A DNA stretch of 7,155 bases from Bacteroidales bacterium (lineage in GTDB: Bacteria > Bacteroidota > Bacteroidia > Bacteroidales > UBA1556). Within the stretch, counting starts at the first letter, position 1; each line of letters starts with the position of its first letter. Below are positions 1-5,457 of the stretch, in pieces. The translations under genes were made by a program, and so were the position numbers. The stretch spans positions 1-7,155 of the forward strand of contig JAOZKO010000137.1 in the NCBI GenBank assembly GCA_029935325.1. Reading direction: 5' to 3'. The notes below the pieces were generated by a model. That model was not told where the DNA came from. It worked only from the letters and a program-made list of their open reading frames with translations, and made no database searches.

Positions 1-50
1 GAACTTAAAAAATCCACCTTAGAAAAGGAGGCAACGGAGTTCTTGTGTGG

Positions 51-93
51 CGGGGGATTGATTCTTAGTAAATAGTCAATCCTCCGACTATTT
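51..93. repeat. alternative hairpins around first copy of an 18-bp direct repeat
   Basis: The 18-bp unit TCAATCCTCCGACTATTT (76-93) recurs exactly at 301-318. Here it can fold in two competing ways. Positions 51-61 pair with 76-86 (11 bp, one G-T wobble, 14-nt loop). Alternatively AAATAGTC (70-77) pairs with GACTATTT (86-93), an 8-bp stem with an 8-nt loop. The left arms are not conserved at the second copy. Confidence 0.55.
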
Positions 94-145
94 TTTCAGA
101 AAACTTCTATTACACCAGAACAATTTCTTATCAAAAAAACAGCCA

Positions 146-163
146 CCTCCTTCGCCAAGGAGG
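146..163. repeat. small perfect hairpin
   Basis: CCTCCTT (146-152) and AAGGAGG (157-163) form a perfect 7-bp stem with a 4-nt CGCC loop. A related AAGGAGG block occurs at 25-31. No T-tract follows, so it does not look like a terminator. A repeat-type palindrome is the best description. Confidence 0.5.
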
Positions 164-205
164 ACTTCGCAAGCTATAAAAATCTTCACTTTAAGCGAAA
201 CCCCT

Positions 206-267
206 CTTAATTCTTAAATCACACTCTTAAATCTTAAATCTGTTGATTCGCTGATTTGTTGATTTAA
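206..267. repeat. two adjacent short tandem repeats (7-bp and 8-bp period)
   Basis: CTTAAAT-type heptamers start at 206 (variant CTTAATT), 213, 226 and 233, with a 6-bp interruption. Immediately after, three 8-bp units of the form TGATTnnn start at 244, 252 and 260. The repeats are imperfect and contain stop codons, so they are non-coding microsatellite-like sequence. Confidence 0.6.
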
Positions 268-300
268 TAGTAGGACTTCCAAACATTTAAAATTTCAATA

Positions 301-318
301 TCAATCCTCCGACTATTT
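301..318. repeat. second copy of the 18-bp direct repeat
   Basis: This is an exact match to 76-93 (TCAATCCTCCGACTATTT). The similarity continues as CAGA downstream after a 3-nt indel, so the shared block is slightly longer than 18 bp. The hairpin left arm present at the first copy is degenerate here. Confidence 0.6.
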
Positions 319-326
319 CAGATTTT

Positions 327-359
327 AGTGGGGGCGCGACTTTAAGTCGCACTCCCACT
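327..359. repeat. large GC-rich palindrome (REP-like)
   Basis: AGTGGG (327-332) pairs with CCCACT (354-359). After one G-T wobble, one G-C pair and one C-A mismatch, GCGACT (336-341) pairs with AGTCGC (345-350) around a 3-nt loop. The stem is about 15 bp and far more GC-rich than its surroundings. No T-tract follows on either strand, which argues against an intrinsic terminator and for a repeat element. Confidence 0.6.
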
Positions 360-404
360 GTGCAAGATTTGATGGTAGGACTTCCATTCTAAATTTTTAA
401 CCCA

Positions 405-434
405 GTCATACGCTAACTCAATTCATCGTATGAC
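405..434. repeat. inverted repeat GTCATACG / CGTATGAC
   Basis: A perfect 8-bp inverted repeat (405-412 with 427-434) has a 14-nt AT-rich loop. The right arm continues into a partial echo, TTCGTATA (435-442). Its role is unknown. Confidence 0.45.
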
Positions 435-445
435 TTCGTATACTA

Positions 446-476
446 GACTCACCGTGTTTTAAAAACACGGCGAGTC
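446..476. repeat. strong palindrome with GACTC/GAGTC ends
   Basis: GACTC (446-450) pairs with GAGTC (472-476). After one A-C mismatch, CCGTGTTT (452-459) pairs with AAACACGG (463-470), leaving a minimal loop. Its CACCGTG core resembles the CACCGTGACT core of the next palindrome at 505-535, so the two may be diverged members of one family. Confidence 0.55.
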
Positions 477-504
477 TTTGGTAAACGCCCATAGCCCGAC
501 CCTC

Positions 505-535
505 TTGAGTCACACCGTGACTCAAAGTCACGGTG
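505..535. repeat. two overlapping, mutually exclusive hairpins
   Basis: TTGAGTCAC (505-513) pairs perfectly with GTGACTCAA (517-525), 9 bp with a 3-nt loop. The segment CACCGTGACT (513-522) also pairs perfectly with AGTCACGGTG (526-535), 10 bp with a 3-nt loop. The shared middle segment means only one hairpin can form at a time. The geometry resembles an antiterminator/terminator pair, but no U-tract follows immediately in the plus direction and no gene depends on it here. Confidence 0.5.
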
Positions 536-556
536 ACTATTTAAAAAAAATCTTAT

Positions 557-588
557 AAAAAAAGATACCCGCTGTCTCCAGCGGGTAT
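557..588 (-). terminator. strong Rho-independent terminator
   Basis: Read on the minus strand, a perfect 10-bp stem (ATACCCGCTG with CAGCGGGTAT, 565-588) closes on a GAGA loop, which fits the GNRA tetraloop pattern. A C and seven U residues (563-557) follow, then a second U-rich run (550-543). It is the most convincing terminator in the window. It ends the small RNA at 557-701 and would also stop read-through from the ZIP gene. Confidence 0.9.
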
Positions 589-701
589 ACCCCTAACAAA
601 ATGAAAAAATTATTTACCAAGCGCGATCTCCACCGCTCTTGGAACGTAAGCGTTTCCGGGCGGAAATATTGCTTACGCTACTCTATTTGTTTACTAAATC
701 C
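557..701 (-). ncRNA. probable stand-alone structured small RNA, about 145 nt
   Basis: I do not recognise the family. The transcript is bounded by an exact -7 box (706-713) and the strong terminator (565-588). Between them lie two compact stem-loops that abut at 642/643. The first (643-679) has a 9-bp outer stem (AGCGTAAGC with GCTTACGTT, one wobble), an internal AATA bulge and an inner TTTCC/GGAAA hairpin. The second (617-642) has CCAAG and GCG pairing with CGC and CTTGG across one mismatch, with an 8-nt loop GTGGAGAT. A U-rich linker (590-616) follows; its UUUGUU could pair with AACAAA near the 5' end and close the molecule. The local GC content is well above the flanks. No ORF longer than about 18 codons fits. 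It does not show the SRP RNA domain IV core or the size of tmRNA or RNase P RNA. A long 3' UTR of the ZIP mRNA is the main alternative. Confidence 0.6.
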
Positions 702-705
702 GATG

Positions 706-713
706 CAAAGATA
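706..713 (-). promoter_or_regulatory. -7 box (TATCTTTG) of the small RNA
   Basis: On the minus strand TATCTTTG matches the Bacteroidetes -7 consensus TAnnTTTG exactly and is followed by C, as is usual. Transcription should start near 700-702. No clear -33 TTTG lies 19-20 bp upstream, only a weak CAATG. Its position just before a structured, terminated segment is what makes the call credible. Confidence 0.6.
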
Positions 714-801
714 ATACATTATTCTACTATTTAGGCATTGAAATACTTCTTTTTTACATTCTAATTATTTAAAGCTGATACTCTGTATTTTATGATGTTA
801 T

Positions 802-1545
802 TTATATCATACGTGACAAAATAGCAAAAGAAATACCAATTAAAATTATCACTAATTTATAAATATTAAACCGATGAGAAGTGTTTGATTCAAAGATAAT
901 AGATGTCGCAACGTGTAAAAATATTCCCACAAGTAATGCCATTATTATTTTATAAAAGAATTCTATATCTATTCCTATGGATTCTCCAATATATCCTCCT
1001 AAGAATGCACCTAATGGTGCTGAAATTGCAAAAACCATAATTAAGGAATAAGCTCGTAGCCTGCTTACTCCGGCAGCAAGAAACAAACCCATTAGTGCTA
1101 TTGCTATTGGCACTTTATGAACAACAATTCCTAGCAGTAGGCTATCTTGTGTATGTGCATGAGCATGAAAATGGGAAGAGAATGGCATTCCTTCAAAAAA
1201 GGCGTGCAAACTAATACCTATTAATAATGCATAGGGTGATATTTTTATAGGACTATCATTATTATGTTCGTGAGAATCGTCGCAATGTCCGTGGCCATGC
1301 TCTGCTCCACCTGTTATAAACTCTATAATAAGCTGAATAAAGAAACCTATTAGCACAAAATAGCCAAGTGTGCTATTATTTGTGCCATCAAAAATACTTG
1401 GAATAATTTGCGTAAACGCAACCGTTATTAGGTAGGCACCACTAAAGGCTAGTAGCAACTGAAGAATTTTTTCATTTACTTTAAACCTATCAACTAGTAT
1501 CGCACTAATTAAAACACTAAAAAACAATACACTTATACTTACCAT
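802..1545 (-). CDS. ZIP-family divalent metal transporter
   Basis: An inner-membrane permease of the ZIP (Zrt/Irt-like) family, expected to import Zn2+ or a similar divalent metal. The 247-aa protein has eight hydrophobic segments (about residues 3-19, 27-47, 60-78, 104-122, 136-157, 167-187, 195-216 and 229-245). The family metal-path motifs are present: H114-x3-E118-G in segment 4 and H143-K-x-P in segment 5, plus H211 in segment 7. A His-rich loop (residues 83-94) lies between segments 3 and 4, and a second cluster, HFHAHAH (125-131), between 4 and 5; both probably gather metal. Segment 5 has HKVPIAIA, with no Glu where ZupT/GufA-type proteins have HNxPEG; this recalls the HK pattern of some eukaryotic ZIPs. 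The ATG follows a -7 box by 23 bp. It is transcribed alone. The metal is inferred, not shown. Confidence 0.88.
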   Translation of the reverse strand: MVSISVLFFSVLISAILVDRFKVNEKILQLLLAFSGAYLITVAFTQIIPSIFDGTNNSTLGYFVLIGFFIQLIIEFITGGAEHGHGHCDDSHEHNNDSPIKISPYALLIGISLHAFFEGMPFSSHFHAHAHTQDSLLLGIVVHKVPIAIALMGLFLAAGVSRLRAYSLIMVFAISAPLGAFLGGYIGESIGIDIEFFYKIIMALLVGIFLHVATSIIFESNTSHRFNIYKLVIILIGISFAILSRMI

Positions 1546-1568
1546 TATACTTATATTTTATGAAGGTG

Positions 1569-1576
1569 CAAATTTA
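1569..1576 (-). promoter_or_regulatory. -7 box (TAAATTTG) of the ZIP gene
   Basis: An exact TAnnTTTG match on the minus strand, followed by C, lies 23 bp upstream of the ZIP start codon. The predicted start near 1563 gives a leader of about 18 nt, AT-rich and without a Shine-Dalgarno sequence. The -33 element is weak. Confidence 0.65.
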
Positions 1577-1598
1577 CTATTTTTTGGTATATGGAATA

Positions 1599-1614
1599 AA
1601 TCATTATAACGATT
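1599..1614. promoter_or_regulatory. near-perfect 16-bp palindrome upstream of the ZIP promoter
   Basis: AATCATTATAACGATT is palindromic in seven of eight pairs. It covers roughly -36 to -51 relative to the predicted ZIP start. AT-rich palindromes of this kind are used by Fur/Zur-family metal regulators, so it is a candidate metal-responsive operator. Chance is a real alternative in DNA this AT-rich, and no Zur gene is in the window. Confidence 0.3.
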
Positions 1615-1880
1615 AAATTCACCTAGTACTATTTATCTTTCTCCGCTTAGGTGTTGTAAAATAATAAATGCTTAGAATTTAACGAAGTTATTTTGTTTTT
1701 TAGCAATTTAATAAATCTGCGTATAGCCACGTTTATACAATGATTCAGTAAAGAAGAAAAAAGCAAATGAACAAGTTAAAAATGAGTAGTTATTGTTTTA
1801 CAATGCCTTAACTTCATTGCTTTAATTGTCCATAGTTTAATATATTTTTTATGTTTGAACCCTGTCAGTGTACTATGGTA
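1615..1880. other. AT-rich intergenic spacer, no gene seen
   Basis: Between the ZIP promoter region and the kor terminator I see no credible gene. The longest plus-strand start near here, ATGAACAAG from 1767, runs only 14 codons and has no homology I recognise. No strong inverted repeat was found in this part. Confidence 0.6.
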
Positions 1881-1883
1881 AAC

Positions 1884-1921
1884 AAAAAAAAACCATCCTC
1901 ATAATTAAATGAAGATGGTTT
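1884..1921 (-). terminator. Rho-independent terminator of korAB
   Basis: On the minus strand, about 20 nt after the korB stop, AAACCATC (1921-1914) pairs with GATGGTTT (1897-1890). The stem continues past one mismatch by four more pairs, with a 6-nt loop, and is followed by six further U residues (1889-1884) and GUU. Orientation and position fit the end of the kor operon. Confidence 0.85.
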
Positions 1922-1942
1922 AAATATCTAATTTTCTAAAAC

Positions 1943-2968
1943 CTATAGAGTAAATGTATTACCGCTATTGATTAGTTCGGTCATATTACTAATTTTAGAG
2001 TTAGCTTTTACGTCTTCTATTTGTTGAACCATTAGGTCATTATAAACAGCTGCTTTAACTGCTCTAATAACTCCCATTGCCACAGGCAATTCTGGCAAAG
2101 ACATACGTACTAGTAAAAATGCCATAGCAGCATCTGAGCTATGTGCATCATGTACCAGGATATCATCCATAGTATAACCATCTTCGCCAATTACAACAGC
2201 TTTCAATTTCAAACCATCCAACACAAGACCTTTATTACCTTCTTTTCCAAAGATCATTTTCTTGCCATGCTCCAAATAAACTTGATGATCATCACGAGTT
2301 TCTTTAGCCGTAATCTCTACGTGTGTTTTATTATTAAAAATAACACAATTTTGCAACACTTCTACCAATGATGTCCCTTTATGTTTAGCAGCTTCGATGA
2401 ATATTTCTTTCATCTGCTTAGGGTTAGTATCAGCAGCACGAGCAAAGAAAGTTCCTTCTGCTCCCATTGCAAGCTCACCTGGTTTAAAAGGATGCTCGAT
2501 TGTACCAAAAGGCGAAGTCTTTGTTTTTTGTCCTAGAGGAGTTGTAGGTGAATATTGACCTTTTGTCAAACCATAAATTTGGTTATTAAAAAGAATATAG
2601 TTTACATCAATATTACGACGCAGGATATGAATAAAGTGGTTACCACCAATAGCCATACTGTCACCATCACCTGTCATTATCCATACACTGAGGTCTGGAT
2701 TAGCAAGTTTAACTCCAGAAGCAATTGCTGCTGCACGTCCATGAATTCCATGAAACCCATAGGTATCAACGTAATACGGAAAGCGAGATGAGCAACCTAT
2801 ACCTGAAACAAAAACAAACTTTTCTTTAGAAACACCTAGCTCTGGCAAGGCATTTTGAATAGCAGCCAAGATAGAAAAGTCACCACAACCGGCGCACCAT
2901 TTTACTTCTTGGTCAGACACAAAATCTTTTCTTGTGTATTGCGGAATATCTTTTAAATTATCAGTCAT
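1943..2968 (-). CDS. 2-oxoacid (2-oxoglutarate):ferredoxin oxidoreductase, beta subunit
   Basis: The thiamine-diphosphate-binding catalytic subunit. With KorA it catalyses CoA-dependent oxidative decarboxylation of a 2-oxoacid, probably 2-oxoglutarate to succinyl-CoA and CO2, reducing ferredoxin; the reaction can also run reductively. In the 341-aa sequence WCAGCGD places C25 and C28 near the N-terminus; with C59 (GIGCSSR) and C208 (LQNCVIF) these fit the four ligands of the proximal [4Fe-4S] cluster. The ThDP/Mg2+ motif GDGDSMAIGGNH is at 100-111, with the paired Asn at 128-129 (FNNQIYGLTKGQ). Length is normal, with the C-terminal extension (about 245-341) common in Bacteroidetes members. 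The ATG overlaps the korA stop by one base (TAATG), implying translational coupling. Pyruvate or branched-chain 2-oxoacids are possible alternatives. Confidence 0.95.
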   Translation of the reverse strand: MTDNLKDIPQYTRKDFVSDQEVKWCAGCGDFSILAAIQNALPELGVSKEKFVFVSGIGCSSRFPYYVDTYGFHGIHGRAAAIASGVKLANPDLSVWIMTGDGDSMAIGGNHFIHILRRNIDVNYILFNNQIYGLTKGQYSPTTPLGQKTKTSPFGTIEHPFKPGELAMGAEGTFFARAADTNPKQMKEIFIEAAKHKGTSLVEVLQNCVIFNNKTHVEITAKETRDDHQVYLEHGKKMIFGKEGNKGLVLDGLKLKAVVIGEDGYTMDDILVHDAHSSDAAMAFLLVRMSLPELPVAMGVIRAVKAAVYNDLMVQQIEDVKANSKISNMTELINSGNTFTL

Positions 2969-4812
2969 TATTTAACCTCCAATATTTCGTTAAACTTTTG
3001 CTTTAATTCTGAAACCATAAATGGTTGTGCTTCTATTTTATTATACTGCATATATGTAAATTCAGGATGTGCAGTTCTCAAATGGTGAGCAAACTGTCCT
3101 GAGTTCAACTCACAAACAAGAATACGCTTATATTTTTTAAAAATATCAGCAGTATCGTTTGGAAGTGGGAACATATAATTAAAATTGGTAAAAGCGATAT
3201 TATGTCCATCTTCATGGAACTCAGTAAATGCATCAAAAATAGCACCTCTAGAGCTACCCCAACCAACAACAAGTAAATCGCCTTCTTTATCACCATAAAC
3301 TAATTGCTTTGGATAAGAATCAGCAATTTTCATAACTTTTTCAGCGCGTAATTTGGTCATCAAGGCATGGTTTTTTGGGTCATGCGACACAGATCCTTTT
3401 CCATCTTTCTTTTCCAAACCACCAACGCGATGCTCAGTTCCAGGATTTCCTGGCCAAGCCCACTGACGCACTAATGTTTCTTTATCTCTAACGAAAGGCA
3501 TATAATCTGCATTGGGTTTAGCAACATTTGATTTAATATCACCTAAGTCTTCCATATTAGGAATCTTCCACAAACCAGAACCATTACCAAGGTAACTATC
3601 TGTAAGAAGAATAACTGGGGTCATATGTTCCACCGCTATTTTAGAAGCTTCAAAAGCATAATCGAAACAGTCTGATGGACTAGAAGCTGCAATTACAGGG
3701 ATTGGAGATTCTCCGTTACGCCCCCAAAGAGCTTGCATTAAATCTGTCTGTTCAGTTTTTGTAGGAAGACCTGTTGATGGTCCACCACGCATTACATTCA
3801 CCACAACCAAAGGAAGCTCAGTAATAAAGGCAAGTCCTAAGGCTTCACTTTTCAAACTAAGACCAGGTCCGGAAGTAGTAGTAGCAGCAAGATTACCAGC
3901 ATATGCAGCACCTATTGCTGAATTAATACCTGCAATTTCGTCCTCTGCTTGAAATGTTTTAATATTTAAGGCTTTATGAAGCGATAATTCTGCAAGAATA
4001 TCGGTAGCTGGAGTAATCGGATAAGAACCCAAGAAAAAGTTCAAACCTGAACGCTCTGCTGCCGCCATTAATCCCCAAGCTGTAGCTTGATTACCAGTAA
4101 TATTACGAAACTTACCTTTCTTATTCATATTTGGGTTAACAATATATGTAGTAGAAAGTGCTTCAATGGTATCACCATAATTATAGCCAGCTCTAAGAAC
4201 TTTAACATTTGCATCAACCAATTTTGGCTTTTTAGCAAATTTCTCTTTAATAAAGTCTTCTCCTAATTTAACATCACGATTGAACATAAATGACAAAAGA
4301 CCAGCTACAAACTGATTTCTTGTTTTGTCAATAGTTTTAGAATCTAAACCTGTTTCCTTAAGAGTCGCACGACAAAGAGAAGTAACTGGAGCTTTAACTA
4401 CGATAAATCCATCTAATGAGCCATTTTCTAATGGATTAGAGTCCAGTTTTGCTTTCTTGAAAGCTTTTTCAGTAAAACTATCAAGGTCAATAATAATAGT
4501 AGCACCTGGTTTGCAATGCTTCATATTATACTCTAATGCAGCAGGATTCATTGCTACTAGTACATCAGCCTGATCACCAGAGGTGTTAATATCAGCATGT
4601 CCAATATGAACTTGAAAACCTGATACTCCAGCAATAGTACCTTGTGGAGCACGAATCTCTGAAGGAAAATCAGGGAAAGTAGCTAAATCATTACCAATGA
4701 AAGCTGCTGCATCAGAAAATTGAGTTCCTGAAAGTTGCATACCATCACCAGAATCACCAGCAAACTTTATGACCATTCTTTCGACTTCGATTTTATTATT
4801 TTTAGTCGCCAT
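2968..4812 (-). CDS. 2-oxoacid (2-oxoglutarate):ferredoxin oxidoreductase, fused gamma-alpha subunit
   Basis: The partner of KorB in a cytoplasmic two-subunit enzyme. At 614 aa it fuses the gamma domain (about 10-205, starting with GDSGDGMQLSG at 19-29) to the alpha pyrimidine-binding and transketolase-C-like domains (about 235-610). The alpha part has YPITP at 264-268, the signature of 2-oxoacid:ferredoxin oxidoreductases, then the QAEDEIAGINSAIGAAYAG block (288-306) and the GGPSTGLPTKTEQTDL substrate/CoA-region motif (343-358). There is no delta-type ferredoxin domain, so a separate ferredoxin must accept electrons; a candidate is divergently encoded at 5271. It is the first gene of the korA-korB operon. 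The ATG is preceded by a -7 box and a leader of about 35 nt. Substrate is inferred from the family: 2-oxoglutarate is the usual assignment in this phylum. Confidence 0.95.
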   Translation of the reverse strand: MATKNNKIEVERMVIKFAGDSGDGMQLSGTQFSDAAAFIGNDLATFPDFPSEIRAPQGTIAGVSGFQVHIGHADINTSGDQADVLVAMNPAALEYNMKHCKPGATIIIDLDSFTEKAFKKAKLDSNPLENGSLDGFIVVKAPVTSLCRATLKETGLDSKTIDKTRNQFVAGLLSFMFNRDVKLGEDFIKEKFAKKPKLVDANVKVLRAGYNYGDTIEALSTTYIVNPNMNKKGKFRNITGNQATAWGLMAAAERSGLNFFLGSYPITPATDILAELSLHKALNIKTFQAEDEIAGINSAIGAAYAGNLAATTTSGPGLSLKSEALGLAFITELPLVVVNVMRGGPSTGLPTKTEQTDLMQALWGRNGESPIPVIAASSPSDCFDYAFEASKIAVEHMTPVILLTDSYLGNGSGLWKIPNMEDLGDIKSNVAKPNADYMPFVRDKETLVRQWAWPGNPGTEHRVGGLEKKDGKGSVSHDPKNHALMTKLRAEKVMKIADSYPKQLVYGDKEGDLLVVGWGSSRGAIFDAFTEFHEDGHNIAFTNFNYMFPLPNDTADIFKKYKRILVCELNSGQFAHHLRTAHPEFTYMQYNKIEAQPFMVSELKQKFNEILEVK

Positions 4813-4853
4813 TTTATATGTATAGTTTTATAATTATATGGTTATAATGCACG

Positions 4854-4861
4854 CAAAAGTA
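4854..4861 (-). promoter_or_regulatory. -7 box (TACTTTTG) of korAB
   Basis: An exact TAnnTTTG match on the minus strand followed by C, 41 bp upstream of the korA ATG. The predicted start near 4848 gives a leader of about 35 nt. The expected -33 position falls inside the palindrome at 4879-4896, where only a TTTTC-like element is present, consistent with an activator-dependent or repressible promoter. Confidence 0.65.
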
Positions 4862-4878
4862 AATCAATTATCCTATCA

Positions 4879-4896
4879 TATGAAAAGGATTTCATA
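4879..4896. promoter_or_regulatory. candidate operator: TATGAAA-N4-TTTCATA
   Basis: A perfect 7-4-7 inverted repeat (TATGAAA 4879-4885, TTTCATA 4890-4896) lies over the expected -33 element of korAB. The inner TGAAA-N4-TTTCA has the 5-N4-5 spacing seen in Fnr-type sites (TTGAT-N4-ATCAA). Which protein binds is unknown; the Crp/Fnr protein encoded at 6359 is one candidate by proximity only. Confidence 0.4.
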
Positions 4897-4989
4897 CTCT
4901 TTTTTCCTGATTTATGTATATAAAATAAAATGAAATAAAACAGCTTTCTATTTTTTAGCAATCTATACCTAAAATAAATAATTATTTGC

Positions 4990-5007
4990 TTGTTATGAAG
5001 TTAACAA
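4990..5007. promoter_or_regulatory. candidate operator: TTGTTA-N6-TAACAA
   Basis: A perfect 6-6-6 inverted repeat (4990-4995 with 5002-5007) lies mid-way between the divergent korA and ferredoxin promoters. The N6 spacing matches the CRP-type layout. It is about 140 bp upstream of the kor start and 220 bp upstream of the ferredoxin start, far for direct control. Six-bp arms could easily arise by chance. Confidence 0.28.
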
Positions 5008-5216
5008 CAAAAATTAATCTTCATAAAATTACAGCCTATTTTATTGAATTTGTACCGATTATAAAAACAAAAGCAATATACGTTGATGATATCAGCAATA
5101 ATAAAAACTATGCCACAAACAAAAATAAAATGACAAATAAGAGATAAGCCCTTTATTTAGAAACGTTATAAATCTCTAATCCTTGATTTTTTTAATTTAT
5201 GGTAGCAAACATTATT

Positions 5217-5224
5217 TATATTTG
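5217..5224 (+). promoter_or_regulatory. -7 box (TATATTTG) of the ferredoxin gene
   Basis: TATATTTG followed by C is an exact consensus match 46 bp before the ATG at 5271. It predicts transcription from about 5229. The leader could form a weak hairpin (GCGTT 5227-5231 with AACGC 5250-5254, inner AAAA/TTTT). This placement also rules out translation from the upstream in-frame ATG at 5199, which precedes the promoter. Confidence 0.7.
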
Positions 5225-5270
5225 CAGCGTTTTAGAAAATAATTTTATTAACGCAAAAATTTATAGCATT

Positions 5271-5438
5271 ATGGCTTATGTAATTAATGATGATTGTACT
5301 GCTTGCGGAACTTGTTTAGATGAGTGTCCAGTTGAAGCAATCACTGAAGGAGATATCTATGTAATTGATCCTGACTTATGTACTGACTGTGGTTCATGCG
5401 CAGATGTTTGTCCAGTTGAAGCAATTTCACCTGAATAA
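5271..5438 (+). CDS. 2[4Fe-4S] ferredoxin, clostridial type
   Basis: A soluble low-potential electron carrier of 55 aa, the usual size for bacterial two-cluster ferredoxins. Both halves carry the full CxxCxxCxxxCP motif: C9, C12, C15, C19-P20 and C37, C40, C43, C47-P48. The halves are clearly internal duplicates, each ending PVEAI. The protein is acidic, as expected. The ATG at 5271 was chosen over an in-frame ATG at 5199 because the latter lies upstream of the predicted promoter and would add 24 atypical residues. The gene is divergent from korAB and ends in its own terminator, so it is a separate unit. It is the likely electron acceptor for KorAB and other ferredoxin-dependent enzymes; the pairing is inferred from location and chemistry. 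Confidence 0.95.
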   Translation: MAYVINDDCTACGTCLDECPVEAITEGDIYVIDPDLCTDCGSCADVCPVEAISPE

Positions 5439-5457
5439 ATAAAAGACATTCTTACTG

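Larger units (their letters stand above)
270..386. repeat. dispersed direct repeat GTAGGACTTCCA (two copies)
   Basis: The 12-mer GTAGGACTTCCA occurs at 270-281 and again at 375-386. The two copies flank the second copy of the 18-bp repeat (301-318) and the large palindrome at 327-359. The block therefore looks like a unit bounded by short direct repeats, about 105 bp from copy to copy. Whether this is a target-site duplication or internal repetition cannot be decided from one instance. Confidence 0.45.
1..540. repeat. gene-free, hairpin-dense repeat cluster
   Basis: No credible coding frame is visible in this stretch. It holds at least six inverted repeats, two tandem-repeat patches and two pairs of dispersed direct repeats, each listed separately where well defined. 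GC-rich palindromes embedded in AT-rich spacer are typical of REP-like intergenic elements in Bacteroidetes. I see no transposase or tyrosine-nuclease (RAYT) gene nearby. The start of the region lies at the window edge, so the cluster may extend further left. Confidence 0.7.
4813..5198. other. divergent regulatory spacer between korA and the ferredoxin gene
   Basis: No gene is visible on either strand. It holds the kor -7 box and two palindromes (4879-4896 and 4990-5007), listed separately; the ferredoxin promoter lies just beyond at 5217. The remainder is AT-rich. Its length leaves ample room for regulator binding to both promoters. Confidence 0.65.

Noticed and set aside
1..540. CRISPR array
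   Set aside because: The repeats differ in length and sequence, spacing is irregular, and there are no regular unique spacers or cas genes.
611..673. Short minus-strand frame ending in ...PRAVEIALGK-stop inside the small RNA
   Set aside because: The peptide looks protein-like, but an in-frame stop lies about 20 codons upstream, there is no start codon, and the same bases form strong stem-loops. A decayed gene end cannot be fully excluded.
1767..1811. 14-codon plus-strand ORF preceded by an A-rich stretch
   Set aside because: Too short, no promoter box at a suitable distance, and no structural or comparative support.
2141..2791. Plus-strand open frames within korB (2141-2371 and 2555-2791)
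   Set aside because: They lie opposite a strongly conserved coding gene, have no recognisable domain and no promoter or partner gene.
3105..3296. Minus-strand alternative frame inside korA
   Set aside because: It is an out-of-frame shadow of the conserved C-terminal part of korA; its hydrophobic composition is a frame artefact.
4325..4573. Plus-strand open frame opposite the korA gamma domain
   Set aside because: Shadow of korA coding sequence, with no independent coding evidence.
5199..5270. N-terminal extension of the ferredoxin from an upstream in-frame ATG
   Set aside because: The ATG at 5199 lies upstream of the -7 box at 5217-5224, and the added 24 residues are unlike two-cluster ferredoxins, which start a few residues before the first cysteine.
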